64,000 nucleotides of DNA from Rhodovulum bhavnagarense. Its GTDB lineage: Bacteria; Pseudomonadota; Alphaproteobacteria; Rhodobacterales; Rhodobacteraceae. How positions within the stretch are numbered: position 1 is the first letter of the stretch; the number at the start of each line of letters is the position of its first letter. The stretch is taken from contig NZ_SLXU01000008.1 in NCBI RefSeq assembly GCF_004343505.1, positions 62,001-126,000 of the forward strand. The letters are read 5' to 3'. The notes under the pieces were generated by a model. It ran no database searches and was not told the origin of the DNA. It saw nothing but the letters and a program-made list of their open reading frames with translations. Made by a program: the position numbers and the translations under genes. Shown piece by piece: positions 46,979 to 55,554 of the stretch.

Positions 46979-48574
46979 ATGGCCCCCAAAGTTCTCGTTT
47001 CCGACGCGCTGTCCGAAACTGCCGTCCAGATTTTCCGCGACCGCGGGATCGACGTCGATTTCATGCCCGAACTGGGCAAGGACAAGGATAAGCTGATCGA
47101 GGTGATCGGCAATTATGACGGCCTTGCCATCCGCTCGGCCACCAAGGTGACTGAAAAGATCCTGGAGGCGGCCGAAAACCTCAAGGTCGTCGGCCGCGCC
47201 GGCATCGGCGTGGACAACGTCGATATTCCGGCGGCCTCGAAAAAAGGCGTGATCGTAATGAACACGCCCTTTGGCAACTCGATCACCACGGCCGAGCATG
47301 CCATCGCCATGATGATGGCCGCGGCCCGGCAGATCCCCGAGGCCAACGCCTCGACCCATGCGGGCAAGTGGGAAAAATCCCGCTTCATGGGTGTTGAGGT
47401 GACCGGAAAGACGCTGGGCCTGATCGGCTGTGGCAATATCGGGTCCATCGTCGCCGATCGCGCGCTTGGGCTGCGGATGAAGGTTCTGGCCTATGACCCG
47501 TTCCTGTCCGAGGAACGCGCCAACAAGCTGGGTGTAACCAAGGTCGAGCTGGACGAGTTGCTGCCGCGTGCAGATTTCATCACCCTGCACGTGCCGATGA
47601 CCGAAAAGACGGCGAATATCCTGTCGGCCGAGAACCTCAAGAAGACCAAGAAGGGCGTGCGCATCGTCAACTGTGCCCGCGGCGGGCTGGTCGACGAGGC
47701 GGCGCTCGCCGAGATGCTGCAATCGGGCCATGTCGCGGCGGCAGCCTTTGACGTCTTCGCGGTTGAACCGGCCAAGGAAAACGTGCTGTTCAACCTGCCC
47801 AACGTGGTCTGCACCCCGCATCTGGGCGCCTCCACCACCGAGGCGCAGGAAAACGTCGCCCTCCAGGTGGCCGAGCAGATGGCCGATTACCTGCTGACCG
47901 GTGCCGTAACCAACGCGATCAACATGCCCTCGATCACCGCCGAAGAGGCCAAGGTGATGGGGCCGTGGATCAAGCTGGCCGGGCATATCGGGTCGTTCAT
48001 CGGGCAACTGACCGATGAGCCGATCAAGGCCATCAACATCCTCTACGACGGTGTCGCCGCCGAGATGAATACCGCCGCGCTGAGCGCCTCGGCCATCGCC
48101 GGCCTGTTGAAAGTGGCCAATCCTGACATCAACATGGTTTCTGCCCCGGTCGTGGCCAAGGAGCGCGGGATCGCCAGTTCTGTTACCACGCAGGACAAGT
48201 CGGGCACTTTCGACGGCTATATCAAGATCACTGTCGTCACGTCCGAACGCGAACGCTCCATCGCCGGTACGGTGTTCTCGGATGGCAAGCCGCGCTTTAT
48301 CCAGATCAAGGGCATCAATATCGACGCCGAAATCGGCGAGCACATGCTCTATACGACCAACAAGGACGTGCCCGGCATCATCGGTGCGCTGGGTGGCACG
48401 ATGGGCGCGCATGGCGTGAACATCGCGAACTTCACGCTTGGCCGCACCGCGATCGGGGACAGTGCGATCGCGCTTCTCTACCTCGACCAGCCGATCCCGG
48501 CCCATGTGGTCGAGGAACTCAAGGCCACGGGCCTGTTCCAGCGCGTGCGCCCGCTGGAATTCGACGTGGCCTGA
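46979..48574 (+). CDS. serA: D-3-phosphoglycerate dehydrogenase
   Basis: A 531-residue long-form enzyme that commits 3-phosphoglycerate to serine synthesis. NAD binding is at LGLIGCGNIGSIVADRALGL near 145-164. The catalytic Arg/Glu/His are in NCARGGLVDEAAL near 235, the FAVEPAKENVLF Glu region and CTPHLGAST. Two regulatory regions follow (ASB domain about 320-450 and a C-terminal ACT domain, DVPGIIGALGGTMGAHGVNI). AAAGGAG lies before the ATG. A strong terminator follows at 48601. Confidence 0.97.
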   Translation: MAPKVLVSDALSETAVQIFRDRGIDVDFMPELGKDKDKLIEVIGNYDGLAIRSATKVTEKILEAAENLKVVGRAGIGVDNVDIPAASKKGVIVMNTPFGNSITTAEHAIAMMMAAARQIPEANASTHAGKWEKSRFMGVEVTGKTLGLIGCGNIGSIVADRALGLRMKVLAYDPFLSEERANKLGVTKVELDELLPRADFITLHVPMTEKTANILSAENLKKTKKGVRIVNCARGGLVDEAALAEMLQSGHVAAAAFDVFAVEPAKENVLFNLPNVVCTPHLGASTTEAQENVALQVAEQMADYLLTGAVTNAINMPSITAEEAKVMGPWIKLAGHIGSFIGQLTDEPIKAINILYDGVAAEMNTAALSASAIAGLLKVANPDINMVSAPVVAKERGIASSVTTQDKSGTFDGYIKITVVTSERERSIAGTVFSDGKPRFIQIKGINIDAEIGEHMLYTTNKDVPGIIGALGGTMGAHGVNIANFTLGRTAIGDSAIALLYLDQPIPAHVVEELKATGLFQRVRPLEFDVA

Positions 48575-48600
48575 GCCTTTTCGGGTTTGACAGGACCGGG

Positions 48601-48631
48601 GTCCGCCGCGTTTGCTGCGGCGGACCTTTTT
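48601..48631 (+). terminator. Intrinsic terminator after serA
   Basis: GTCCGCCGC (48601-48609) and GCGGCGGAC (48617-48625) form nine pairs with a seven-base loop, followed by C and five T. It lies 26 bases after the serA stop. Confidence 0.92.
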
Positions 48632-48657
48632 CGTTCAAGCCAGGAGAGGGGCGGCCC

Positions 48658-49398
48658 ATGCTGCGCAGCTATGCCATCGGTGACGTTCACGGCCATCTAC
48701 AAAAGCTGCGCGCCGCGCATGCGCTGATCGCGTCCGACCGGGCCTTGACCGGCGACGACCAGGCGCCCGTGGTGCATCTGGGCGATCTTGTGGATCGTGG
48801 TCCCAACAGTCGCGGTGTTCTTGACTTTCTGGATCAAGGTCGTGTCGAGGGGCAGCCTTGGGTCTTGCTCAGGGGCAATCACGACCGGTTCATGCAGTAT
48901 TTCCTGCGCCCCGGTTGCAAGCCGGAGCCCCGGCGCCCGGACCTGGACTGGTTGTCGCCCAATGTAGGCGGTCGTGAGACCCTGGCCTCTTACGGGGTCG
49001 AGACCGGGATGCATCCCGACCTTGCGGCGCTGCATGATGCGGCTGTGGCCGCCGTGCCGGGCGGCCATCGCGACCTGCTGGAGTGTTTGTTACCCGCCTT
49101 TCGTCGCGGCGAAGTATTTTTCTGCCATGCGGGCGTGCGGCCGGGCAGGGCGCTGGAGGACCAAGTCGAGGATGACCTGATCTGGATTCGCGGCGAATTC
49201 CTTGACGATCCGCGCGATCACGGCGCGTTGATCGTGCATGGTCACAGCCCGGTTGAACAGGTGACCCATTACGGCAATCGGGTGAACCTCGATACCGGCG
49301 CAGGCTATGGCGGGCCCGTTTCAGCCGTCGTGATCGAGGGCCGCGAGGTATTCGTGTTGACAGAAAACGGCCGCGTGCCGCTCGGCCCCGTGGGCTGA
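48658..49398 (+). CDS. Metallophosphoesterase, PPP-type Ser/Thr phosphatase-like
   Basis: A 246-residue phosphatase with all three PPP signatures: SYAIGDVHGH at residues 4-13, HLGDLVDRGPNS near 40-51, and LLRGNHDRFM near 70-79. Metal-binding His residues follow at FFCHAG and VHGHSP. Relatives include ApaH-like diadenosine tetraphosphatases and bacterial phosphoprotein phosphatases; substrate cannot be decided. GGAGAGGGG precedes the ATG. Convergent with dps. Confidence 0.92.
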   Translation: MLRSYAIGDVHGHLQKLRAAHALIASDRALTGDDQAPVVHLGDLVDRGPNSRGVLDFLDQGRVEGQPWVLLRGNHDRFMQYFLRPGCKPEPRRPDLDWLSPNVGGRETLASYGVETGMHPDLAALHDAAVAAVPGGHRDLLECLLPAFRRGEVFFCHAGVRPGRALEDQVEDDLIWIRGEFLDDPRDHGALIVHGHSPVEQVTHYGNRVNLDTGAGYGGPVSAVVIEGREVFVLTENGRVPLGPVG

Positions 49399-49415
49399 GG
49401 GCACGCGTAACCGTA

Positions 49416-49865
49416 TCATTTCAGAAGGCTTTTCATCATCCAGAGTGCTTTCTGGTGGACCTCGAGACGGTCGCCCAGCATCCCGGCACTGGCCTCGTCT
49501 GCAGCGTCCTGCGCGGTTTTCAGCGCCTCTGTAAGCGTGGCGCAGACGGTTTCGTAGTCTTTGATCGTTTCGGCAACCATGTCCTCGGCCGAAAGCTGTG
49601 CGTCGGTTTCAGTGACGCTGGCCAGCGCGGTCAGGGCCGCAGTGGTGCCAGGCGCGTATTCGTCCAGCGCGCGGATGCGTTCGGCGATGTCATCCATGGC
49701 CGCGGCTAGTTCGGTATACTGGGCCTCGAACATCTCGTGCAGGGCAAAGAATTTCGGCCCCTCGACATTCCAGTGAAAATTATGGGCTTTGGTGTAAAGG
49801 ACAAAGGTATCGCCCAATACGCGGGCGAGGGCTTCGGCGACAGCCTTGCGGGTATCGTTGGTCAT
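49416..49865 (-). CDS. dps: Dps-family DNA-protecting ferritin-like protein
   Basis: A 149-residue Dps. The ferroxidase ligands lie in HNFHWNVEGPKFFALHEMFE near 34-53 and AMDDIAERIRALDEYAPGTT near 64-83. Dps stores iron, consumes peroxide and coats DNA as a dodecamer. The ATG at 49865 is preceded by GGAGA; the reading frame is open 27 codons further, but those residues are not Dps-like. OxyR or stationary-phase control is usual in the family, but no site was identified here. Confidence 0.94.
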   Translation of the reverse strand: MTNDTRKAVAEALARVLGDTFVLYTKAHNFHWNVEGPKFFALHEMFEAQYTELAAAMDDIAERIRALDEYAPGTTAALTALASVTETDAQLSAEDMVAETIKDYETVCATLTEALKTAQDAADEASAGMLGDRLEVHQKALWMMKSLLK

Positions 49866-49976
49866 GGTGGTCTCCGTTGCAATGTGACTTTCAAGGGCCG
49901 GTTTCCCGCGTATATCAGCGGGTGGCTGGGCCAAAGCTATGCCCATGCTGGCCGTTTCAAAGGGCTCGCCCCTGTG

Positions 49977-50621
49977 TCAAAAGGCCCCGCCAGACCGGAT
50001 CGGCGCCATCAGCGCGTCTTGCAGCGGGCAATCGCGCACCACGTCCTCGCCGCACAAGCGCGGTTCGAAATCGCGCGTCAGGCATAGCCGGGCCTCCTGG
50101 ATGCGCCCGGCCTTGCAGGTGATGGTGACCATGTCTGCGCGCCAGTCGGGGTTGGCTTGCAGGAAAGCCTCTTCGACCACGGCGGCGGGTAATCGCACCG
50201 AGCCCCTGAGCTTGCGGAACACATCGGGGCGATTCACCGCGGTATAGGCGCGGCGCGCGGCGTCGAAATAGGCCGGTGCATCCATCCCGCTGCACCGTCC
50301 ATGTTTGCGCCACTGGTACCACGCAAGGCCCGAACTACCCATGATGTCGATCATCGCTTCGGTCTGTTGGCGCGAGGGGTTTGGGTGGGGCGTCGGGCAA
50401 TCGCTGGGCCAGCCACGTTCGAATTGCGGCCATAGACCATGCAGAATCCAGCCATGACCGGCCTCGGCATCGCATTGCGGGCTGTTGTGACGATCTCCTT
50501 CAAGCGCGCACCAGGTCGGTGACCAGCTCAGCGCAAGAACGTAGTAGTCGAACGCGCCGACCGTCTCGCCCTCGGCCCGGGCCAGCGTTGCGGTCAGCAT
50601 CAGGAGTGCAATCCAGCGCAT
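49977..50621 (-). CDS. Ribonuclease T2-family enzyme
   Basis: A 214-residue exported nuclease: signal peptide LLMLTATLARA, then the two active-site motifs GWILHGLWPQFERGW (CAS I, His) and WYQWRKHGRCSG (CAS II, His/Lys). There are eight or so Cys for disulfides. RNase T2 makes 2',3'-cyclic phosphates from RNA; the CpdB phosphodiesterase at 55555 acts on such products. The ATG at 50621 was chosen because it begins the signal peptide. It is divergent from trcR. Confidence 0.93.
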   Translation of the reverse strand: MRWIALLMLTATLARAEGETVGAFDYYVLALSWSPTWCALEGDRHNSPQCDAEAGHGWILHGLWPQFERGWPSDCPTPHPNPSRQQTEAMIDIMGSSGLAWYQWRKHGRCSGMDAPAYFDAARRAYTAVNRPDVFRKLRGSVRLPAAVVEEAFLQANPDWRADMVTITCKAGRIQEARLCLTRDFEPRLCGEDVVRDCPLQDALMAPIRSGGAF

Positions 50622-50751
50622 TTTCTCTTTTATCCGCTCCTCGGGCGCAGTATAGAACGTCGCAACCTCCCCGAAAACGAGGATCGGCGCCGCAGGGCGC
50701 AGCCGTTTTCCCGGCAGGGGAGCCCCATGTGCGTTTAGAGGAGTGAGGCCA

Positions 50752-51498
50752 ATGAACAAGCCGCTTATGGCCAAGGCCACCGCCGTCTGGCTGATCGACA
50801 ACACCACGCTGAGTTTCAAGCAGATCGGCGATTTTTGCGGCCTGCACGAACTGGAGGTGCAGGGCATCGCCGATGGCGACGTGGCCGCCGGGGTCAAGGG
50901 GTTCGATCCGATCGCGAATAACCAGCTCAATCCCGAAGAGATCACCAAGGGTGAGGCCGATCCGCTTTACAGCCTCAAGCTCAAGTTCAACCCCGCCTCG
51001 GTGGGCGAGGAAAAACGCCGCGGGCCGCGTTATACCCCGCTGTCCAAGCGGCAGGACCGGCCCGCGGCGATCCTGTGGCTGGTCAAGTTTCATCCTGAAC
51101 TGAGCGATGGACAAATCTCGAAACTGGTTGGCACGACCAAGCCGACGATCCAGACGATCCGCGAGCGAACGCATTGGAACATCGCCAACATCCAGCCGAT
51201 CGACCCGGTCGCGCTGGGTCTTTGCAAGCAATCCGAACTTGATGCCGCCGTGCAGAAGGCCGCCAAGGCCAAGGCCGCAGCGGGCGAGTTGATGTCGGAT
51301 GATGAGCGGCGCAAGCTGGTTTCGACCGAGCAATCTCTGGAAATGGCCACGGAACCCAAGATCCCCACCGCGATTTCGGGGCTGGAAACCTTTACCTTGG
51401 GCGGGCGCGACGACGACGACAGGGAGGATACGCTGCCGGATGCCGACAGTTTCTTCAACCTGCCGGACACTGACGACGACGAGGACGATCTCCGCTGA
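50752..51498 (+). CDS. trcR: TrcR/DUF1013 cell-cycle transcriptional regulator
   Basis: A 248-residue protein of the alphaproteobacterial DUF1013 family, called TrcR after work in Caulobacter and relatives. The N-terminal WLIDNTTLSFKQIGDFCGLH and the central LSDGQISKLVGTTKPTIQTI segments both look like helix-turn-helix elements; the C-terminus is very acidic (RDDDDRED and DTDDDEDDL). AGAGGAG lies eight bases before the ATG at 50752, ruling out a GTG at 50743. A terminator follows at 51514. Confidence 0.9.
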   Translation: MNKPLMAKATAVWLIDNTTLSFKQIGDFCGLHELEVQGIADGDVAAGVKGFDPIANNQLNPEEITKGEADPLYSLKLKFNPASVGEEKRRGPRYTPLSKRQDRPAAILWLVKFHPELSDGQISKLVGTTKPTIQTIRERTHWNIANIQPIDPVALGLCKQSELDAAVQKAAKAKAAAGELMSDDERRKLVSTEQSLEMATEPKIPTAISGLETFTLGGRDDDDREDTLPDADSFFNLPDTDDDEDDLR

Positions 51499-51513
51499 GC
51501 CGTCCCCGCAATG

Positions 51514-51539
51514 ACCCGGCCCCGCGCGGCCGGGTTTTT
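51514..51539 (+). terminator. Intrinsic terminator after trcR
   Basis: ACCCGGCC (51514-51521) pairs with GGCCGGGT (51528-51535) around a six-base loop; four further T follow. It lies 15 bases after the trcR stop and faces the convergent recR. Confidence 0.9.
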
Positions 51540-51584
51540 CCATTCACGGGGGGGGCCGAGTTGGGCGGCGGCCATGCAACCCGA

Positions 51585-52184
51585 TCAGAATCCCTTGCGG
51601 GCCTTCAGGGCTGCGCTGATGGTTCCATCGTCAAGGTAATCAAGTTCGCCCCCGATCGGAACGCCCTGGGCCAGAGAGGTCAGGGTAACACCGGTATCTG
51701 CCAGGGCGTCGGCGATGTAATGGGCGGTGGTCTGGCCGTCGACGGTGGCATTCAATGCCAGGATCACCTCTGATATGCCCTCGTCGCGCACCCGTGCCGC
51801 AAGGGTCGGGATGCGCAATTCGTCCGGGCCTACCGCATCCAGCGCCGAAAGCGTGCCACCAAGGACGTGATAGCGTCCCTTGAACACCCCCCCGCGTTCG
51901 ATGGCCCACAGGTCGGCCACATCCTCGACCACGCAGATCGTGCCGGTGGTGCGCTCGGGGTCGGTGCAGATCTCGCAGATTTCGGTGGTCGTGATATTGC
52001 CGCAGCATTGGCATTCGCGGGCGGTTTCGGCGGCCTGCTGCATGGCCTGGGCAAGCGGCACCAGGAGCACCGCCCGTTTCTTGACAAGATGCAGCACCGC
52101 GCGCCGCGCCGATCGGGGGCCGAGCCCCGGCAACCGCGCCATCATCTCGATCAGCGTCTCGATCTCGCGGGGCCGGTCGGTCAC
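51585..52184 (-). CDS. recR: Recombination mediator protein RecR
   Basis: A 199-residue RecR, which with RecO/RecF loads RecA at gaps. It has the N-terminal helix-hairpin-helix ([16 protein letters not shown]), a Cys4 zinc site ([16 protein letters not shown] near 58-73) and a Toprim domain ([15 protein letters not shown]). It is last of the dnaX-ybaB-recR operon, starting four bases after ybaB. Confidence 0.97.
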   Translation of the reverse strand: MTDRPREIETLIEMMARLPGLGPRSARRAVLHLVKKRAVLLVPLAQAMQQAAETARECQCCGNITTTEICEICTDPERTTGTICVVEDVADLWAIERGGVFKGRYHVLGGTLSALDAVGPDELRIPTLAARVRDEGISEVILALNATVDGQTTAHYIADALADTGVTLTSLAQGVPIGGELDYLDDGTISAALKARKGF

Positions 52185-52188
52185 GGTC

Positions 52189-52533
52189 TCAGACCGGCAG
52201 GTCCATGCCCGGCGGCAGACCCATGGATTCGGCCAGTTTCCGGGTCTCGTCCTTGGTCCGTTCCAGCGCCTTTTCCTGGGCGTCCTTGATCGCGGCCAGG
52301 ATCAGGTCCTCGACCACTTCCTTTTCCTCGGCGTTGAAGATCGAGGGGTCGATGTCCAGGCCCGTCAGGGTGCCCTTGGCGGTCGCGGTGGCCTTGACCA
52401 GGCCGGCGCCGCTTTCGCCCAGGACGATGATATTGGCCAGGTCGACCTGAAGCTGGGCCATCTTGCCCTGCATTTCCTGCGCGGCCTTCATCATCTTGGC
52501 CATGTCGCCAAGACCGCCCAATCCTTTCAGCAT
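52189..52533 (-). CDS. YbaB/EbfC nucleoid-associated protein
   Basis: A 114-residue protein with the family pattern [35 protein letters not shown], and a C-terminal [20 protein letters not shown] block. It forms a small DNA-binding dimer of uncertain role. Its place between dnaX and recR is the standard arrangement. Confidence 0.96.
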   Translation of the reverse strand: MLKGLGGLGDMAKMMKAAQEMQGKMAQLQVDLANIIVLGESGAGLVKATATAKGTLTGLDIDPSIFNAEEKEVVEDLILAAIKDAQEKALERTKDETRKLAESMGLPPGMDLPV

Positions 52534-52549
52534 TCAGTCGCTCCTTTGC

Positions 52550-54313
52550 TTAGCTGTCCTCGAAGGGGTCCCATTCATCCTCGACCTCGGGAAGGGCCTC
52601 TTGGGCGGCCTGCGCGGCGAGGTCTTCGGGGGTTCTTATGTCGATGATCCTTGCCTTTGGAAAGGCGGCAAATACAGCCTGGGTCAGGGGGTGTTGCCTT
52701 GCCTGTGCCTGCAATGCCATGAATTCTGCGTCGCGTTCCTCGGCGATGGTGGCCGCGCCACCCGTGCCCACGACCGACACGACCCAGCGTATCCCGGTCC
52801 AGGTTTGCAGGCGTTGGGCCAGACGCGCTGCAAGGTCTTTGGGGGCGTCCTCGGTCGGTTCGAATGCGATCCGGCCGGGGCTGTAGCTGGCCAGGCGCAG
52901 GCCCGTTTCCACATCGACCAGGAGTTTCGCGTCGCGGTTGGCGCGGATCAGCTCTATCACCTGGTCAAAACAGGCATACTGCGCAAGCGACGTCTCGGGT
53001 TCGCGGGCCAGCGCGGCAACCGGGCCGCCCCTGCCTGACATGGACGCGGGGGGGCGAGGCGCGGCAAGGCCGACCGGGCCGCCGCCATTCGGGCCGCCTC
53101 CCGCACCGCCCCCCGCCGGGCCGGCCGGGCCATGGCCGCCCGACGGTGGTGTTTCGGACAGCTTTTTCACCAGTTCCTCGGGTGAGGGTAGGGTGGATAC
53201 ATGCGTCAGCCTGATCACCGCCATTTCCGCCGCCATCATGGCGTTCGGGGCCATCGCCACCTCTTCCAGCGCCTTGAGCAGCATCTGCCACATGCGCGTC
53301 AAGACCCGCATCGGCAAGCGATCCGCCATCGCCAGCCCGCGCGCACGTTCGTCGGGGGAAACGGTGGGATCGTCGGCGGCCTCAGGGGTGATGGAAATCA
53401 CGCTCAGCCAATGGGTGATCTCGGCCAGGTCGCGCAGCACCGCCATCGGGTCGGCCCCGTCGGCATATTGCGCCGAGAGTTCCGCCAGCGCGCCCGCCGC
53501 ATCGCCCGCCATGATCAGGTCAAAGAGATCCAGCACCCGGCCGCGATCGGCCAGCCCCAGCATCGCGCGGACCTGATCGGCAGTGGTTTCGCCCGCGCCC
53601 TGGGAAATCGCCTGGTCAAGCAGGCTCATCGCGTCGCGGACGGACCCTTCGGCGGCGCGAGTGATCAGGCCCAGTGCATCGTCGGTGATGGACGCGTTTT
53701 CCAGAGCTGCGATCTTCTTAAGATGCGCGATCATCACCTCGGGTTCTATCCGGCGCAGGTCGAATCGCTGGCATCGCGACAGGACCGTGACCGGCACCTT
53801 GCGGATTTCCGTGGTGGCAAAGATGAACTTCACATGGGCCGGGGGTTCCTCAAGTGTTTTCAACAGCGCGTTGAACGCGTTGTTGGACAGCATGTGAACC
53901 TCGTCGATGATATAGATCTTGTAGCGCGCCGAGGCCGCGCGATAGGCCACGCTGTCGATGATCTCGCGTATGTCGTTCACGCCGGTTCGGCTGGCGGCGT
54001 CCATTTCCATAACGTCGACATGGCGGCCTTCGGCAATCGCGACGCAATGTTCGCAGACGCCGCAAGGCTCGGTCGTGGGGCCGCCCGTGCCGTCGGGGCC
54101 GATGCAGTTCATCCCCTTGGCGATGATCCGCGCGGTGGTGGTTTTCCCGGTGCCGCGGATGCCCGTCATCACGAAGGCCTGCGCGATCCGGTCCGCGGCA
54201 AAGGCATTCTTCAGTGTGCGCACCATCGCGTCCTGGCCGATCAGGTCGGTGAATGTCGCGGGGCGATACTTGCGGGCGAGCACCTGGTAGGCGGTGCCTT
54301 GGGTCTCGGACAT
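52550..54313 (-). CDS. dnaX: DNA polymerase III subunit gamma/tau
   Basis: A 587-residue clamp-loader ATPase. The Walker A is GIRGTGKTTTARIIAKG near 48-64, the zinc Cys cluster includes EPCGVCEHCVAI near 82-93, Walker B/DEVH is IYIIDEVHMLSNNAFNALLK near 132-151, and the SRC arginine finger is in TVLSRCQRFDLRR. A Gly/Pro-rich linker (about 400-440) leads to a tau-like C-terminal domain and an acidic end. No A-rich slippery site was noticed, so a separate gamma form is not predicted. First gene of the operon with ybaB and recR. Confidence 0.96.
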   Translation of the reverse strand: MSETQGTAYQVLARKYRPATFTDLIGQDAMVRTLKNAFAADRIAQAFVMTGIRGTGKTTTARIIAKGMNCIGPDGTGGPTTEPCGVCEHCVAIAEGRHVDVMEMDAASRTGVNDIREIIDSVAYRAASARYKIYIIDEVHMLSNNAFNALLKTLEEPPAHVKFIFATTEIRKVPVTVLSRCQRFDLRRIEPEVMIAHLKKIAALENASITDDALGLITRAAEGSVRDAMSLLDQAISQGAGETTADQVRAMLGLADRGRVLDLFDLIMAGDAAGALAELSAQYADGADPMAVLRDLAEITHWLSVISITPEAADDPTVSPDERARGLAMADRLPMRVLTRMWQMLLKALEEVAMAPNAMMAAEMAVIRLTHVSTLPSPEELVKKLSETPPSGGHGPAGPAGGGAGGGPNGGGPVGLAAPRPPASMSGRGGPVAALAREPETSLAQYACFDQVIELIRANRDAKLLVDVETGLRLASYSPGRIAFEPTEDAPKDLAARLAQRLQTWTGIRWVVSVVGTGGAATIAEERDAEFMALQAQARQHPLTQAVFAAFPKARIIDIRTPEDLAAQAAQEALPEVEDEWDPFEDS

Positions 54314-54381
54314 GGGGCCTCTCGGATTCGCGGGCGGGTCTCAGGGTAGGGGGGCGGACAGCCGCCGTCCAGCGGCGGGTG

Positions 54382-55299
54382 TTACTCCCATTCCATCCGG
54401 GAATAGACCTCTTGCGCGTTGCGCCCGGCCAACTGGTCGAAATTTTCGAGATAGGAAAAGGCCGACTGGTCGACATCGACCGACCCGAGGATATCGCCGC
54501 CCGCCTCGATATGGGCGCCGATCCGGGTGCGCAGGTTGACAAGGTAGTCCAGCGTATCGCGGGCGGCTGTGGCCAGGTCGCTCACAGGGCCATGGCCGGG
54601 AACGACATGCGCCGGGTTCAGCGCGGCCATAGCGTTGAAACTGTCGATCCATGCGGCGGGGTCGGAAAATTCCATCACCCCCGCAATCCGCTCGATATAG
54701 ACGATGTCGCCGGTAAAGACCGTGCCGCTTTGGGGATGCCAGACAAAGCTGTCGCCCGGTGTGTGCGCGGGGCCGGGGTGGACGATGTGCAAGATCGCGT
54801 CGCCGATGGCCAGCCGATAGCTGTCCTCGAAGGTGATGTCTGCATGAGAGGGATAGGTGCCCTCGGCGCCTTTGCCCACGAGTTGGTTCAGCGCGCTCAG
54901 TTGCCTGGATGCGCGCGCCTGCTGGTCGGCGACCGCATCTTTCGACGCGATCACCATGGCGCCCATGGCCTGCCAGTAATCGTTTCCCAGCCAGCGGTGA
55001 TCCTGCCCGCCGGTGTTGACGACGTATTCTATCGGCTGATCGGTGATTTGGCGAACGGTCTCGTGGATCGTTGCTGCGCCCTCCCAAGTGGCGCCGGGAT
55101 CGATCAGCACCGCGCCCCATTCCGCGGTCACCACCAGGCCGAAGGTGGCATTGTTACCCAGGTTTTCAGGGTCGCGCTGTCCCGTCGGGCCGATCAATGC
55201 GTAAACGCCCGGCGCGACCTCTTGTGTTTCGATCACGGGTCCTGCCAGCGCCGGGGCGGCACTTGGCAAAAGGGCGACGAGGATGGGCATGAGGCGCAT
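54382..55299 (-). CDS. Exported MBL-fold protein with altered metal motif
   Basis: A 305-residue protein with a signal peptide (LVALLPSAAPALAG) and a metallo-beta-lactamase fold: LIDPGATWEG, the motif region VVNTGGQDHRWLGN near 94-107, HIVHPGPAHTPGDSFVW near 170, FTGDIVYIERIAGV near 193, and VVPGHGP near 235. The canonical HxHxDH motif is not present; its place reads GGQDHR. From memory, SoxH-type relatives share this change. Zinc binding may involve fewer or other ligands. It lies 68 bases upstream of dnaX; role unknown. Confidence 0.85.
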   Translation of the reverse strand: MRLMPILVALLPSAAPALAGPVIETQEVAPGVYALIGPTGQRDPENLGNNATFGLVVTAEWGAVLIDPGATWEGAATIHETVRQITDQPIEYVVNTGGQDHRWLGNDYWQAMGAMVIASKDAVADQQARASRQLSALNQLVGKGAEGTYPSHADITFEDSYRLAIGDAILHIVHPGPAHTPGDSFVWHPQSGTVFTGDIVYIERIAGVMEFSDPAAWIDSFNAMAALNPAHVVPGHGPVSDLATAARDTLDYLVNLRTRIGAHIEAGGDILGSVDVDQSAFSYLENFDQLAGRNAQEVYSRMEWE

Positions 55300-55367
55300 G
55301 GATGAAACTCCCTTTGCCAGTCAGCATAGGGTGTTGCGACGATCCTGCACAGTGGTTTGGGGAGGGT

Positions 55368-55461
55368 GAGAGGCTGGACAGCGACCCGTGCGGGACTCGT
55401 TACGGCTGCTTCCTTCCGGACCTGACCGGGTTGGCGAGGCGCTCGCCCGCGCCAACCTCTC
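55368..55461 (-). ncRNA. ffs: 4.5S signal recognition particle RNA (small bacterial type)
   Basis: On the minus strand the conserved SRP domain IV reads CAGGTCC-GGAAGGAAGCAGCC in the plus-strand interval 55415-55436 (complement GGCTGCTTCCTTCCGGACCTG). The outer ends pair: GAGAGG (55461-55456) with CCTCTC (55373-55368), and the inner helices continue with TTGGCG. This gives a hairpin RNA of about 94 bases. It partners Ffh in membrane-protein targeting. The location upstream of dnaX is usual in alphaproteobacteria. Confidence 0.95.
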
Positions 55462-55554
55462 GCGACGTTACATAGGCGTCACGAACCGGATTCGCAAGGC
55501 CGCGCGCCGGTTGCCATTGGCGAGGCCGGCAAATCCTGCCTCATCGGCTCGGGG

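Noticed and set aside
45638-48505. Long open frame (955 codons) on the minus strand opposite serC and serA
   Set aside because: Its translation is His/Arg/Gly-rich with no recognisable domain and mirrors two clear enzymes; it is a shadow of high-GC codon use.
52900-53160. Possible programmed frameshift in dnaX giving a gamma form
   Set aside because: The linker region is G/C-rich and has no A-type slippery sequence or clear stimulatory site that I could see.
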